Assembly: GCF_002238335.1 (NCBI RefSeq)
Contig: NZ_CP022347.1
Coordinates: 1,178,001-1,242,000 of the forward strand
DNA length: 64,000 nt
Source: Campylobacter avium LMG 24591
GTDB taxonomy: Bacteria > Campylobacterota > Campylobacteria > Campylobacterales > Campylobacteraceae
Direction: 5' to 3'
Shown: positions 54,354-63,683 of the stretch, piece by piece
Numbering within the stretch: position 1 is the first letter of the stretch
How the letters are laid out: every line of letters starts with the position of its first letter
Notes under the pieces: model-generated
What the model was told of the DNA's origin: nothing
Database searches by the model: none
Seen by the model: only the letters and a program-made list of their open reading frames with translations
Translations under genes and position numbers: made by a program

Positions 54354-55510
54354 GAAAAATAGCTGTTGTAAGTGCAACTAGGGCCGAGTGGTATTTGCTT
54401 AAAAATCTTTGTTATGAGATAGAAAAAGATGAGGATTTAAGCTTGCAGCTTTTTGTAAGCGGGACGCATTTAAGCAAGGATTTTGGCCTAACTTATAAAG
54501 AAATTCAAAAAGAATTTAAGATAAGCAAAAAGATAAAAATTCTAAGCAAAAAAAATGACGCACTTGCACTTTGCAAAAGCTTAAGTAAGGCTATATCTAA
54601 ATTTAGTAAGGTTTTTGCTAAATTTAAGCCCGATATAGTAGTAATCTTAGGCGATAGATACGAAATGCTAGGAGTTGCTAGCGCTGCTTTGCTTATGCGA
54701 ATTCCCATAGTTCATATTTGCGGTGGAGAACTTACACTTGGAGCCATAGATGATAGTATAAGGCATAGTATAAGCAAAATGGCTTCCTTGCACTTTGTAA
54801 GCACAAATACATACAAAAAGAGGGTTTTGCAATTAGGAGAGCAAGAAGATAGGGTTTTTACTGTTGGAAGTTTAGGAGCTGAAAACATAGCTAGAATGAA
54901 TTTTTTAAGCAAAGAAGAGCTTAAAAAAGAGCTAAAACTTAGCTTCGAAAAAAGGATTTTTTTAATCACTTATCACCCACAAACCTTAAATTTAAAGGAT
55001 ACCAAAAGGGATTTAGAGCTTTTACTAGCCTTTTTAGAAAAACAAAAAGATACAAGCTTGATTTTTACCAAGGCAAATGCTGATGAAAATGGAATTCTTA
55101 TAAATAAAATAATTGCAAAATTTACACAAAAACATAAAAATGCGAAGCTTTTTGATAATCTTGGCTCCTTAAGATACCTAAGCCTTATGAAAATAGCTGA
55201 TATAGTGCTTGGCAACAGCTCAAGCGGCATACTTGAAAGCCCTTTTTTTAAGACACCGTGCATAAATATAGGCTTAAGGCAAGCGGGCAGGTTAAGAGCG
55301 GCAAACATTATAGATTGTGAAATCACAGAACTTGAAAAAGCCTACAAAAAGGCCATGTCAAAAGAATTTAAACTTTCTTTAAAATCCTTTGAAAATCCAT
55401 TTTTCCACAAAGACACAAGTTATCAAATAAAAACCGTGCTAAAAAATGTAAATTTAGATACAATTTTATATAAAAATTTTGTGGACTTAAAATGGACCTT
55501 GAAAGAATAA
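54350..55510 (+). CDS. legG: GDP/UDP-sugar 2-epimerase (hydrolysing), legionaminic pathway
   Basis: A 386-residue NeuC-type epimerase: VVSATRAEWYLLKNLCYEIE, VSGTHLSKDFG, VILGDRYEMLGVASAALLMRIPIVHICGGE, and the C-terminal GNSSSGILESPFFKTPCINIGLRQAGR. It hydrolyses the nucleotide diacetamido sugar to the free 2-epimer for LegI. Follows legI. Its 3' end overlaps the ptmE start by 19 bases. Confidence 0.9.
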   Translation: MRKIAVVSATRAEWYLLKNLCYEIEKDEDLSLQLFVSGTHLSKDFGLTYKEIQKEFKISKKIKILSKKNDALALCKSLSKAISKFSKVFAKFKPDIVVILGDRYEMLGVASAALLMRIPIVHICGGELTLGAIDDSIRHSISKMASLHFVSTNTYKKRVLQLGEQEDRVFTVGSLGAENIARMNFLSKEELKKELKLSFEKRIFLITYHPQTLNLKDTKRDLELLLAFLEKQKDTSLIFTKANADENGILINKIIAKFTQKHKNAKLFDNLGSLRYLSLMKIADIVLGNSSSGILESPFFKTPCINIGLRQAGRLRAANIIDCEITELEKAYKKAMSKEFKLSLKSFENPFFHKDTSYQIKTVLKNVNLDTILYKNFVDLKWTLKE

Positions 55511-56529
55511 AGCTAAAAGAAAACTCAAGCATAAAACAAGCCTTAAAAATCATAGGAAATGAAAGGGTAAGGCTTGGCCTTATCGTTGATGATGATGATA
55601 AATTTTTAGGAGTAATTAGCGATTCAAACATAAGAAAAGCACTAATAAATGGCAAAAAACTAAATGATGATATAAAAGAAATTTACACAAAAAACGCACT
55701 TACAATAAGTGCTAACACAAGCGAAAAAAAGCTCTTAGAACTTAGTTCAAAAACCGATATATACGATTTTCCTGTGTTAGATAAGAACAAAAAAATACTA
55801 GGCATAAAATCAATAGCACAAATTCTTAATAAAAAAAGACTGGCTAATAAAGTAATTTTAATGGCTGGCGGGCTTGGAACTAGACTAGCTCCTCTTACAA
55901 ATACCACTCCAAAACCCATGTTAAAGGTTGGTAAAAAGCCAATTTTACACACCATCATACAAAGGCTTAGAAATCAAGGCTTTGCCGAATTTATCATGTG
56001 TGTAAATTACAAAAGAAAAATCATAGAAAATTATTTTAAAGACGGCTCATCTTTTGATGTTAAGATAGATTACATAAGAGAGAGAAAAAAGCTTGGTACG
56101 GCAGGGGCTTTAAGCCTGATAGAAGATGTGCCAAATAAAAGCTTCATAGTTATGAATGCTGATATACTCACAGATCTTGATTTCACAGAGCTTTTAAACG
56201 CACATAAAAAAAGCAAGGCCTCTATGACTGTTTGTCTTAGACAGTTTTCTCATCAAATTCCTTATGGTGTTATTTACAGTAAAAAATCAATCCTAACGGA
56301 TATAAAAGAAAAACCTATGCAAAGCTTTGACATAGCGGCTGGAATTTATGTTCTTGAAAATAAAATTTTACAGTATATCAAAAAAGATGAATACCTTGAT
56401 ATGCCTGATTTAATCAAAATAGCCCTAGCAAATAAAGAAAAAATTTGCACATACACCATAAACGATTATTGGATAGATATAGGAAGGCTTAGTGAGTATA
56501 AAAAAGCAAATGAGGAGTTGATATTATGA
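55492..56529 (+). CDS. ptmE: CBS-domain sugar-phosphate guanylyltransferase (PtmE)
   Basis: A 345-residue protein: two CBS domains (residues 1-115, with RLGLIVDDDDKFLGVISDSNIRKAL) and a nucleotidyltransferase domain (from about 120, VILMAGGLGTRLAPLTNTTPKPMLKVGKKPI). In C. jejuni, PtmE is a glucosamine-1-phosphate guanylyltransferase, giving the GDP-sugar entering the legionaminic acid route. The ATG at 55492 overlaps legG. Confidence 0.87.
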   Translation: MDLERIKLKENSSIKQALKIIGNERVRLGLIVDDDDKFLGVISDSNIRKALINGKKLNDDIKEIYTKNALTISANTSEKKLLELSSKTDIYDFPVLDKNKKILGIKSIAQILNKKRLANKVILMAGGLGTRLAPLTNTTPKPMLKVGKKPILHTIIQRLRNQGFAEFIMCVNYKRKIIENYFKDGSSFDVKIDYIRERKKLGTAGALSLIEDVPNKSFIVMNADILTDLDFTELLNAHKKSKASMTVCLRQFSHQIPYGVIYSKKSILTDIKEKPMQSFDIAAGIYVLENKILQYIKKDEYLDMPDLIKIALANKEKICTYTINDYWIDIGRLSEYKKANEELIL

Positions 56530-57434
56530 AAGCACTGATTATAGGTTTTGGCAGCATAGGCAAAAAGCATTTTATAGCACTTAAAAAGCTAGGTTATGAT
56601 GTAGAAATTTGTTCTAAGAGCTTTAAAAAAGATAAATTTAAAAATCACAAAATCAAAATTCACAGCGACTTAAGCGATATAAATTTAGAAAATTTCGAAC
56701 TTTTTATAATATCAAACATAACAGTTATGCACTTTGACACGCTTAGTTTTTTGGATAAAAACTTAAAAAACAAAACAATCTTGGTTGAAAAGCCTTTATT
56801 TGAGACATATAAGGATTTCAAAGCCTCGCAAAATAATAAAATTTATGTTGCATACTTGCTTAGATTTCACCCTGTGATAAAGGCTTTGAAAAAACTTTTA
56901 AGCTATGAAAAGCCGTATTTTGCAAATTTTGTTTGCAATTCTTATCTGCCTAATTGGAGAGAGCTAGATTACACGCAAAATTACAGTGCTAAAAAAGAGC
57001 TTGGCGGCGGCGTTTTGCTAGACTTATCACACGAACTTGACTTAGCACAGTATTTGTTTAAGGATTTAGAACTTTTATACTCTCAAAATGAAAAAATTTC
57101 AGAACTTGACATAAGTAGCGATGATTTTGCTTTCTTAGCACTTAAAGGCAAAAATGAAGAAAAGGTTTTTATAAATCTTGATTATTTTTCTAAAAAGAAC
57201 TCAAGAACCATAAACATATGCACGGAAAAACGAAGCTTCAAGGCTGATTTAAACAAAAACTACATCAAAATTTACAAAAAAAGCGGCAAGGTTAAAAAGA
57301 TTGAATTTAAAAATAGTACCATTAAAAATCTTTGCTTATTGCACAAAGCCATACTTAAAAATGATAAAAATATTTGCAGCTTAGATGAGGGATTGCAAAT
57401 ACTTAGGCTTACTGATAAGGTGAAAAATGGCTGA
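56526..57434 (+). CDS. ptmF: Gfo/Idh/MocA oxidoreductase (PtmF)
   Basis: A 302-residue NAD(P)-dependent oxidoreductase: N-terminal Rossmann (ALIIGFGSIGKKHFIALKKLGYDVEI) and ILVEKPLF, then the second domain (LGGGVLLDLSHELDLAQYL). In C. jejuni PtmF works with PtmA and PgmL/GlmU-type steps to make glucosamine-6-phosphate from fructose-6-phosphate by an alternate path; this detail is from memory. Overlaps ptmE by 4 bases and legF by 8 bases. Confidence 0.8.
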   Translation: MKALIIGFGSIGKKHFIALKKLGYDVEICSKSFKKDKFKNHKIKIHSDLSDINLENFELFIISNITVMHFDTLSFLDKNLKNKTILVEKPLFETYKDFKASQNNKIYVAYLLRFHPVIKALKKLLSYEKPYFANFVCNSYLPNWRELDYTQNYSAKKELGGGVLLDLSHELDLAQYLFKDLELLYSQNEKISELDISSDDFAFLALKGKNEEKVFINLDYFSKKNSRTINICTEKRSFKADLNKNYIKIYKKSGKVKKIEFKNSTIKNLCLLHKAILKNDKNICSLDEGLQILRLTDKVKNG

Positions 57435-58137
57435 AATTTTGTGCAGCATTTGCGCTAGAGGCGGCAGCAAAGGGGTAAAAAACAAAAATATAAGGCTTAT
57501 AAATGGCTTAGAATTAATAGCTTATAGTATTTATCAAGCCAAAAACTCAAAGCTTTTTAAACATATAGTTGTAAGCACAGATAGCGATGAAATAGCAGCT
57601 GTGGCTAAAAAACACGGTGCTGAGGTATTTTTCAAAAGAGAGGCAAAACTATCCAGCGATACGGCCGCTAAAGTGCCTGTGATAAGGGACTGTTTGCTAA
57701 GAAGCGAAAAGCATTATGGAAAAAAATTTGACTATGTAGTGGACTTAGACGCGACAGCACCGCTTAGAACAAGCACGGACATTGTAAAAGCTTACGAACT
57801 TTTTATAAAAGAAAAAAAAGAAAATCTAATCACAGCTTGCGAAGCTAGGAAAAATCCTTATTTTAACATGGTTGAAGTAAAAGATGACAAGTCCGTAGTT
57901 TTGTGCAAAAGAAGTTCTTTTCGAAGAAGACAAGACGCGCCGCCTGTGTATGATATGAATGCTAGCATTTATATATTTACAAGGGCAAGACTTATGAAAA
58001 CGGATGTAGTTTTTGGCAAGCACACAGCCCTTTATCTCATGGATAAAACAAGTGCTTTTGATATAGACGATGAGCTTGATTTTAAAATAGTAAGCATGCT
58101 TATAAGTGAGAAAAATTTAAAAATTAAGGATTTTTAA
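57427..58137 (+). CDS. legF: CMP-legionaminic acid synthetase
   Basis: A 236-residue CMP-nonulosonate synthetase (PtmB/LegF): CSICARGGSKGVKNKNIRLI at the N-terminus, DLDATAPLRTSTDIVKAYEL, RRQDAPPVYDMNASIYIF. It activates legionaminic acid with CTP. It differs from PseF in the Arg-rich RRRQDAPPVYDMN segment. Its stop overlaps the ptmA start. Confidence 0.88.
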   Translation: MAEILCSICARGGSKGVKNKNIRLINGLELIAYSIYQAKNSKLFKHIVVSTDSDEIAAVAKKHGAEVFFKREAKLSSDTAAKVPVIRDCLLRSEKHYGKKFDYVVDLDATAPLRTSTDIVKAYELFIKEKKENLITACEARKNPYFNMVEVKDDKSVVLCKRSSFRRRQDAPPVYDMNASIYIFTRARLMKTDVVFGKHTALYLMDKTSAFDIDDELDFKIVSMLISEKNLKIKDF

Positions 58138-58901
58138 TGCTTAGTAAAAAAGTAATCTTAATAGCAGGAGCTTGCGGCCGCATAGGTTTGGCACTGAGCA
58201 AAATGGCTTTAAAATACAATGCCACTGTGGTTTTAGCTGACATTAATGAAAAAAGATTAGCTGAGCTAAGCAAGGAATTTAAGGACTTCAAAGACAAAAC
58301 AGCCTTTGTAGTGCTTGATAGCACCTCTAAAAAAAGCATTAATGAAGCCTTTGAAAGCACTAAAAATAGCTTTGGTCAAGTGGATGCTTTCGTAAATGCC
58401 ACATATCCTTTGGCCAAGATAAAAACAAAGCCTTATTATGAGCTAGAATATGAAGAAATTTGTGCCCAGCTAAACATACATCTTGGTTCTTTTATCTTAG
58501 CCTCGCAAGAAGCGGTTAAGTTTTTCAAGAAGCAAGGCTATGGAAATATCATAAATTTAAGCTCTATTATGGGCTCTTTTGCACCTAAATTTGAAAATTA
58601 TAAAAATACAAATATGCAAAGCTCGCTTGAATACAGCGTCATCAAAGCTGGAATAAACCATCTTGGAGTTTGGCTCGCAAAAGAGTTATTTAATACAAAT
58701 ATAAGAGTAAATACCGTTGTAAGCGGAGGCATACTTGATAAGCAAAATGAGAATTTTTTACAAGCTTATAGAGCATGCTGCGCTTCAAAAGGCATGCTTG
58801 AGGCCGATGATGTGTGTGGTCTTATAGTATTTTTGCTAAGTGATTTAAGTCTTTATATAAGGGGACAAAGCTTGGTGGTGGATGATGGCTGGTCTCTTTA
58901 A
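58137..58901 (+). CDS. ptmA: Short-chain dehydrogenase (PtmA)
   Basis: A 254-residue SDR: cofactor loop LIAGACGRIGLALSK, NLSSIMGSFAPKFENY, and the catalytic YSVIKAG. It ends the legionaminic block and, in C. jejuni, is coupled with PtmF in preparing the hexosamine precursor. An unusual GACGRIG loop in place of the usual TGxxxGIG. The trp leader region starts at its stop codon. Confidence 0.85.
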   Translation: MLSKKVILIAGACGRIGLALSKMALKYNATVVLADINEKRLAELSKEFKDFKDKTAFVVLDSTSKKSINEAFESTKNSFGQVDAFVNATYPLAKIKTKPYYELEYEEICAQLNIHLGSFILASQEAVKFFKKQGYGNIINLSSIMGSFAPKFENYKNTNMQSSLEYSVIKAGINHLGVWLAKELFNTNIRVNTVVSGGILDKQNENFLQAYRACCASKGMLEADDVCGLIVFLLSDLSLYIRGQSLVVDDGWSL

Positions 58902-58902
58902 G

Positions 58903-58930
58903 TTGCTTTTAAAAAAAATCAAGCTAAACT
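58903..58930 (+). promoter_or_regulatory. Candidate trp promoter
   Basis: TTGCTT (58903-58908), 16 bases, TAAACT (58925-58930). It lies just upstream of the leader ORF. The -10 is only a moderate match. Confidence 0.4.
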
Positions 58931-58955
58931 AAATAAATTTTTAGAAAGGACGAGA

Positions 58956-59030
58956 ATGGGCTTTATTGTTGAACTCTTTTCCTTTTTATCTTCAAATTTC
59001 TTCAATTCCTTTTATCTGTGGCGTAAATAA
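58956..59030 (+). CDS. Candidate trp operon leader peptide
   Basis: A 24-codon ORF with AGAAAGGA 5 bases before the ATG, the strongest ribosome binding site in the gap before trpE. The peptide is hydrophobic and rich in Phe (6), ending FYLWRK, with one Trp codon (59019-59021) three codons before the stop. It starts 117 bases before trpE. A short ORF with Trp near its end, between promoter and trpE, is what ribosome-mediated attenuation needs; I found no convincing terminator hairpin, so the control may be translational. In AT-rich DNA a chance ORF is possible. Confidence 0.5.
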   Translation: MGFIVELFSFLSSNFFNSFYLWRK

Positions 59031-59072
59031 TCTTTCTCATCAAAAATAAAAATTTAATACAAAGGTTATTTT

Positions 59073-60326
59073 ATGCTAAGTAAAAACGCACATTTTTATT
59101 ATAAACAAATTATACAAAGATACGAGAATTCTTATCTCGCAGAGGATAAGGATAAGGTTATAATAGGCATTGACGCTACTTATCTTGATTCAAATGAGAT
59201 GGATTTTAGCGAATTTAAGTCCTTATTTTATGAGTGTTGTGCCAAGGATCACGACTTTGATTTGGCCGGTTTTTTTGGGGTTTTTTCCTTTGATTTTATA
59301 TCTTTGTTTGAAAAACTAGAGCCCTGCAAGAAAAAAAGCTATGATTTTCCCTTATTTTTATTTGCCAATGCTAAGGCATATTTGCTTTATGAAAAAACTA
59401 GCAAGATGTATTTTAAATTTGGAGATGAAAAGTATTTTTCTTTTTTAAAAGATGATTTTAAAGAGCAAAAAAGGCCTTGTGAATTCGAAATCACAAGCGA
59501 TTTAAACAAAGAGGAAAAAGAATTTAAAACCATGCTTGCAAAAGCAAGGGAGTATTTTTTAAGCGGGGATGTTTTTCAGGTAGTTTTAAGCAAAGAATTA
59601 TGTGTAAGGCATAATGTAAATAGCTTTGAGTATTACGAAATTTTAAGTACACAAAATGCTAGCGCTTATATGTTTTACTTCCCAAGCAAATACGGCGTGG
59701 TTCTTGGCTCATCTCCTGAACTTGTCTTAAGCATAAAAAATAAAGAATTATTCGTAGCACCGATAGCTGGCACAAGAAGACTTGATGAAAATTCAGACAT
59801 TCAAAAGCTAGAAAAAGAGCTTTTAAGCGATGAAAAAGAACTTTGCGAACACAGAATGCTGGTTGATTTAGCAAGAAATGATATATCAAAATTTGGAGAA
59901 AAAACAAGGGTAGAAAATGCCTTTAGTATAGTAAGTTATAGATTTGTTATGCATATAGTAAGCTCTGTTTATGCTAGATTAAAACAAGATGCGAGTATTT
60001 TTGACGCTATTTCATCGGTCTTTCCGGCAGGAACCTTAAGTGGAGCTCCCAAAATAAGAGCTTTAGAAATCATTAATGAACTTGAGGACTCAAATAGAGG
60101 AGTATATGGAGGTGCTGTTGGCTTTTTAAGATTTAACGAGGATGTGCTTTTAGCTATCTTGATACGCTCTGCATTTTTTACAAAGGATAAGGCTTACATA
60201 AGAAGCGGTGCTGGCGTGGTGCATAAAAGCGATATTAACGCAGAATATGACGAAATAAAGGCTAAAAGACAAAGTCTTATACATAGTTTTGAACTTTTAA
60301 AGGAAAAAAATGATAGTGCTAATTGA
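59073..60326 (+). CDS. trpE: Anthranilate synthase component I
   Basis: A 417-residue chorismate-binding enzyme. Markers are SSPELVL, PIAGTRRLDE, RMLVDLARNDISKFGE, FPAGTLSGAPKIRALEII and IRSGAGVVHKSDINAEYDE. It makes anthranilate from chorismate with ammonia supplied by the TrpG domain. AAAGG lies before the ATG. Overlaps trpGD by 17 bases. Confidence 0.93.
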   Translation: MLSKNAHFYYKQIIQRYENSYLAEDKDKVIIGIDATYLDSNEMDFSEFKSLFYECCAKDHDFDLAGFFGVFSFDFISLFEKLEPCKKKSYDFPLFLFANAKAYLLYEKTSKMYFKFGDEKYFSFLKDDFKEQKRPCEFEITSDLNKEEKEFKTMLAKAREYFLSGDVFQVVLSKELCVRHNVNSFEYYEILSTQNASAYMFYFPSKYGVVLGSSPELVLSIKNKELFVAPIAGTRRLDENSDIQKLEKELLSDEKELCEHRMLVDLARNDISKFGEKTRVENAFSIVSYRFVMHIVSSVYARLKQDASIFDAISSVFPAGTLSGAPKIRALEIINELEDSNRGVYGGAVGFLRFNEDVLLAILIRSAFFTKDKAYIRSGAGVVHKSDINAEYDEIKAKRQSLIHSFELLKEKNDSAN

Positions 60327-61923
60327 TAATTACGATTCCTTTGTTTTTAACATAAAAACAATGCTTGAAACCGTGTATAAAGGTGAAATAAAAGTTCTAA
60401 GAAATGACGCTTGCGATATAGAGTATATAAAAAAATTAAATCCTGATTTTATCATCCTAAGCCCAGGCCCAAAGCACCCAAAAGACAGCGGAATTTGCCT
60501 TGATATATTTAAAGCAAAACTTGAAATTCCAACCCTTGGAATTTGTCTTGGACATCAAGCTTTAGCCTTTTGTTTTGACTGCGAAATTTCAAGATTAAAA
60601 GAGCCTAAACACGCCATTACCTCAAGCATAGATGTCCTAGATGAGGGACTAATCTTTAAAAATTTACCAAAAAACTTTGAGGTGATGAGGTATCATTCTT
60701 TGTATGTGAAAGAAGCTAATGAAAATTTCACCGTTTTAGCAAGAAGTGAAGATGGGTGTATAATGGCTATTAAGCACAAGCACTTGCCGTATTTTGGCAT
60801 ACAGTTTCATCCAGAAAGTTATTTTAGTGAGTATGGACTAAAAATTTTTGAAAATTTCTTAGCCCTCAAAAAAGATGAGACAAAAGAAAAAAAGCAAAAT
60901 TTAGCTTATTTTATAAACAAAATGCAAGATAATGAAAAACTGCAAAGTAAGGATTTTGAGCTAATATGCAAACTCATAGCAAGCAAAGATTACGAGCCCT
61001 TGCAGCTTAGTGCCTTGCTTGTGCTAATTACTGAAAAATCCTTGGATGAAAATTCTCTTTCTTCTCTTGTAAAATCCGTACTTAAGTATTCTCAAACCTT
61101 TAGTGATGAAAGCGATATGATAGATATAGTAGGCACAGGAGGCGATGGCTTTAAGAGTATAAATGTCTCTACAAGCGCAGCTTTTATACTTGCCGCACTT
61201 GGAGTTAAGGTGGCTAAACACGGAAACAAGGCCATATCAAGTTCAAGCGGAAGCAGCGATGTGCTAGAAGCTTTAAATATACACAGCACATCTAGCATTT
61301 TAAAGCAAAAAAAGCTTTTAGATGAAACGGGTTTGTCCTTTTTCCACGCCCCACATTTTCATTCTTTAGTAGGAGAGATAAAAGAAATCCGGCAAAGATT
61401 AGGAGTTAGAACTGTTTTTAATGTTTTAGGTCCCTTGCTTCACCCAAATTTAAAACTAAAATATCAACTAGTGGGCAATTATCACGCACCGGTTCATGAG
61501 CTGCTTATAAAAGTTCTTAAGCAACTTGGCAGAAAAAAAGCGCTCGTAGTTCGCGGAAATGACGGAATGGATGAGATTAGCATATGCGATGATACAAAAA
61601 TTTATGAGTTAAACGAAGGAGAAATTAGCTCCTACACCATAAGCCCCGAACAATTTGGCTTTAAAAGAGCTATGCATTATGAAATCAAAGGTGGCAACGC
61701 TAAAGAAAACGCTAGAATTTTACTTGACACCTTAGAAGGCAAGATAAGTGGTGCAAAATTTGATATAGTCGTGCTAAATGCCATGTTTGCACTATATGCG
61801 ACACAAAAGGTAAGCAACCCTTTAGTAGCAAAGGAGATGATTTTGGATGCAATTTACAGCGGCAAGGTCTTAGAGTACTTTACTAAATATCAAGAAAAAG
61901 TAAGTTCTATAAATGCAAATTAA
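60310..61923 (+). CDS. trpGD: TrpG-TrpD fusion: anthranilate synthase glutaminase and phosphoribosyltransferase
   Basis: A 537-residue two-domain protein. Residues 1-190 are a class I glutamine amidotransferase (LSPGPKHPKDSG, LGICLGHQ with the catalytic Cys, FGIQFHPES). Residues 205-537 are anthranilate phosphoribosyltransferase (GTGGDGFKSINVST, HGNKAISSSSGSSDVLEAL). The fusion is known in C. jejuni. It gives anthranilate and then phosphoribosyl-anthranilate. Confidence 0.93.
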   Translation: MIVLIDNYDSFVFNIKTMLETVYKGEIKVLRNDACDIEYIKKLNPDFIILSPGPKHPKDSGICLDIFKAKLEIPTLGICLGHQALAFCFDCEISRLKEPKHAITSSIDVLDEGLIFKNLPKNFEVMRYHSLYVKEANENFTVLARSEDGCIMAIKHKHLPYFGIQFHPESYFSEYGLKIFENFLALKKDETKEKKQNLAYFINKMQDNEKLQSKDFELICKLIASKDYEPLQLSALLVLITEKSLDENSLSSLVKSVLKYSQTFSDESDMIDIVGTGGDGFKSINVSTSAAFILAALGVKVAKHGNKAISSSSGSSDVLEALNIHSTSSILKQKKLLDETGLSFFHAPHFHSLVGEIKEIRQRLGVRTVFNVLGPLLHPNLKLKYQLVGNYHAPVHELLIKVLKQLGRKKALVVRGNDGMDEISICDDTKIYELNEGEISSYTISPEQFGFKRAMHYEIKGGNAKENARILLDTLEGKISGAKFDIVVLNAMFALYATQKVSNPLVAKEMILDAIYSGKVLEYFTKYQEKVSSINAN

Positions 61924-62512
61924 AATTTGTGGGATAAAAAACGAGGAAAATTTAAGGCACTTGTGCAAGCTTGACATCGCATATACAGGCTTTATCTTTG
62001 CTCCTAGTAAAAGACAGGTTGATTTAAATTTAGCCACAGCTTTAGCAAAAATATCCAAAGAGCACGGCAAAAAAACGGTTGGAGTTTTCGTGGATGAAAG
62101 CGATGAATTTATAACTGAGTGTGTAAAAAAAATCGGCTTAGATGTAGCGCAGATATATAAAAAAATCAGCCAAAACTTGTATCTAAAACTTAAAGAATTT
62201 AATACTGAGGTTTGGCAGGTTTTTAGCCTAAAAGATAAGCTAGTTATAGATGAAAACTGTGCTTATGATTTGTTACTTTTTGATACAAAGGGTGATAAAA
62301 AAGGTGGAAACGGCTTTAGCTTTGATTGGTCTGTTTTAAAAAATTATGATAAAGACTTTGTTTTAGCCGGTGGCATAGGGCTTGACAATATAAAAGAGGC
62401 CTTAAAAACCGGGGCTAAAATTTTAGATATTAACTCAAAAGTTGAGAATGAGAAAATGCTAAAAGATTGTAAACTTATAGAAAAAATACTAGCGGAGGTG
62501 AAAAATGTCTAA
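61913..62512 (+). CDS. trpF: Phosphoribosylanthranilate isomerase
   Basis: A 199-residue TIM-barrel protein: [15 protein letters not shown] at the start, [19 protein letters not shown] and the phosphate-binding [15 protein letters not shown] with ILDINSKVE. It isomerises N-(5-phosphoribosyl)anthranilate for TrpC. Overlaps both neighbours (11 bases with trpGD, 8 with trpB). Confidence 0.93.
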   Translation: MQIKICGIKNEENLRHLCKLDIAYTGFIFAPSKRQVDLNLATALAKISKEHGKKTVGVFVDESDEFITECVKKIGLDVAQIYKKISQNLYLKLKEFNTEVWQVFSLKDKLVIDENCAYDLLLFDTKGDKKGGNGFSFDWSVLKNYDKDFVLAGGIGLDNIKEALKTGAKILDINSKVENEKMLKDCKLIEKILAEVKNV

Positions 62513-63683
62513 GAGATATTACGGAGAATTTGGAGGTCAGTTTGTCCCAGAAACAGGAATATTCGCGCTTAAAGAACTTGAAAAAGCATTTCACAGCATA
62601 GCTTTTGATAAGGAATTTAAAAAAGAATTAAAAAATTTACTAAAAACTTATGTTGGAAGAAAAACCCCGCTTTATTATGCTAAAAATTTAAGCAAATACT
62701 ACAAGCAAGACATATATTTTAAAAGAGAGGATTTAAACCACACAGGTGCTCATAAAATCAACAATGCCATAGCTCAAGCTTTGCTGGCTAAAAAAATGGG
62801 CAAGAAAAAGGTTATAGCTGAAACAGGTGCAGGACAACACGGCCTTGCAACAGCTACCGCTGCAGCACTTTTGGGCTTAGAATGCGAAATTTATATGGGC
62901 GAGCTTGATATAAAAAGGCAGGCTTTAAATGTAGAAAAAATTAGCTTACTTGGTGCTAAGGTAAATTCCATTACAAATGGCTTAAAAACCCTAAAAGAAG
63001 CCACCACAGCTGCCATACAAGCTTGGATTAATGAGATTGAGGATACCTTTTATATCATAGGCTCAGCAGTTGGTCCTTATCCTTACCCGCAAATTGTAAC
63101 GCATTTTCAAAGGGTAATTGGCAAGGAAACAAAAAAGCAGTTAAAGCAACTTGGGAAAAAAGCTGATTATATAATAGCCTGTGTTGGCGGAGGAAGCAAC
63201 GCTATAGGAATTTTTTACGACTTTTTAAAAGATAAGAGCGTGAAACTAATAGGAGTTGAAGCAGCCGGACTTGGCGTAAATACACCTTATCACGCAGCCA
63301 CCTTAAGTAAAGGCAAAGTAGGCATAATACACGGCATGAAAACCATGGTTTTGCAAGATGAATTTGGAAACATTTTGCCCGTACACAGCATATCAGCTGG
63401 GCTTGACTACCCAGGAGTAGGACCCTTGCATGCATATTTGCACAAAAGTAAAAGAGTAAAATACTACGGCGTTACGGATGATGAGTGTATAAACGCCTTA
63501 AAACTTGTATCAAGACTAGAAGGAATTATCCCTGCGATTGAAAGCGCACACGCTCTTGCATACTTAGAAAAACTATGCCCTAAGCTAGATAAAAAAAATA
63601 CAATCGTGGTAAATATTTCAGGCAGAGGAGATAAAGATATGCAAAGCATATTAAGCTATGAGAAAGGAAAAATTTATGGTTGA
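62505..63683 (+). CDS. trpB: Tryptophan synthase beta chain
   Basis: A 392-residue PLP enzyme. The PLP lysine is in [12 protein letters not shown], the [13 protein letters not shown] loop binds the carboxylate of serine, [10 protein letters not shown] binds the phosphate. Joins indole and serine to tryptophan with TrpA. GGAGG lies just before the ATG. Its stop overlaps the trpA start. Confidence 0.95.
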   Translation: MSKRYYGEFGGQFVPETGIFALKELEKAFHSIAFDKEFKKELKNLLKTYVGRKTPLYYAKNLSKYYKQDIYFKREDLNHTGAHKINNAIAQALLAKKMGKKKVIAETGAGQHGLATATAAALLGLECEIYMGELDIKRQALNVEKISLLGAKVNSITNGLKTLKEATTAAIQAWINEIEDTFYIIGSAVGPYPYPQIVTHFQRVIGKETKKQLKQLGKKADYIIACVGGGSNAIGIFYDFLKDKSVKLIGVEAAGLGVNTPYHAATLSKGKVGIIHGMKTMVLQDEFGNILPVHSISAGLDYPGVGPLHAYLHKSKRVKYYGVTDDECINALKLVSRLEGIIPAIESAHALAYLEKLCPKLDKKNTIVVNISGRGDKDMQSILSYEKGKIYG

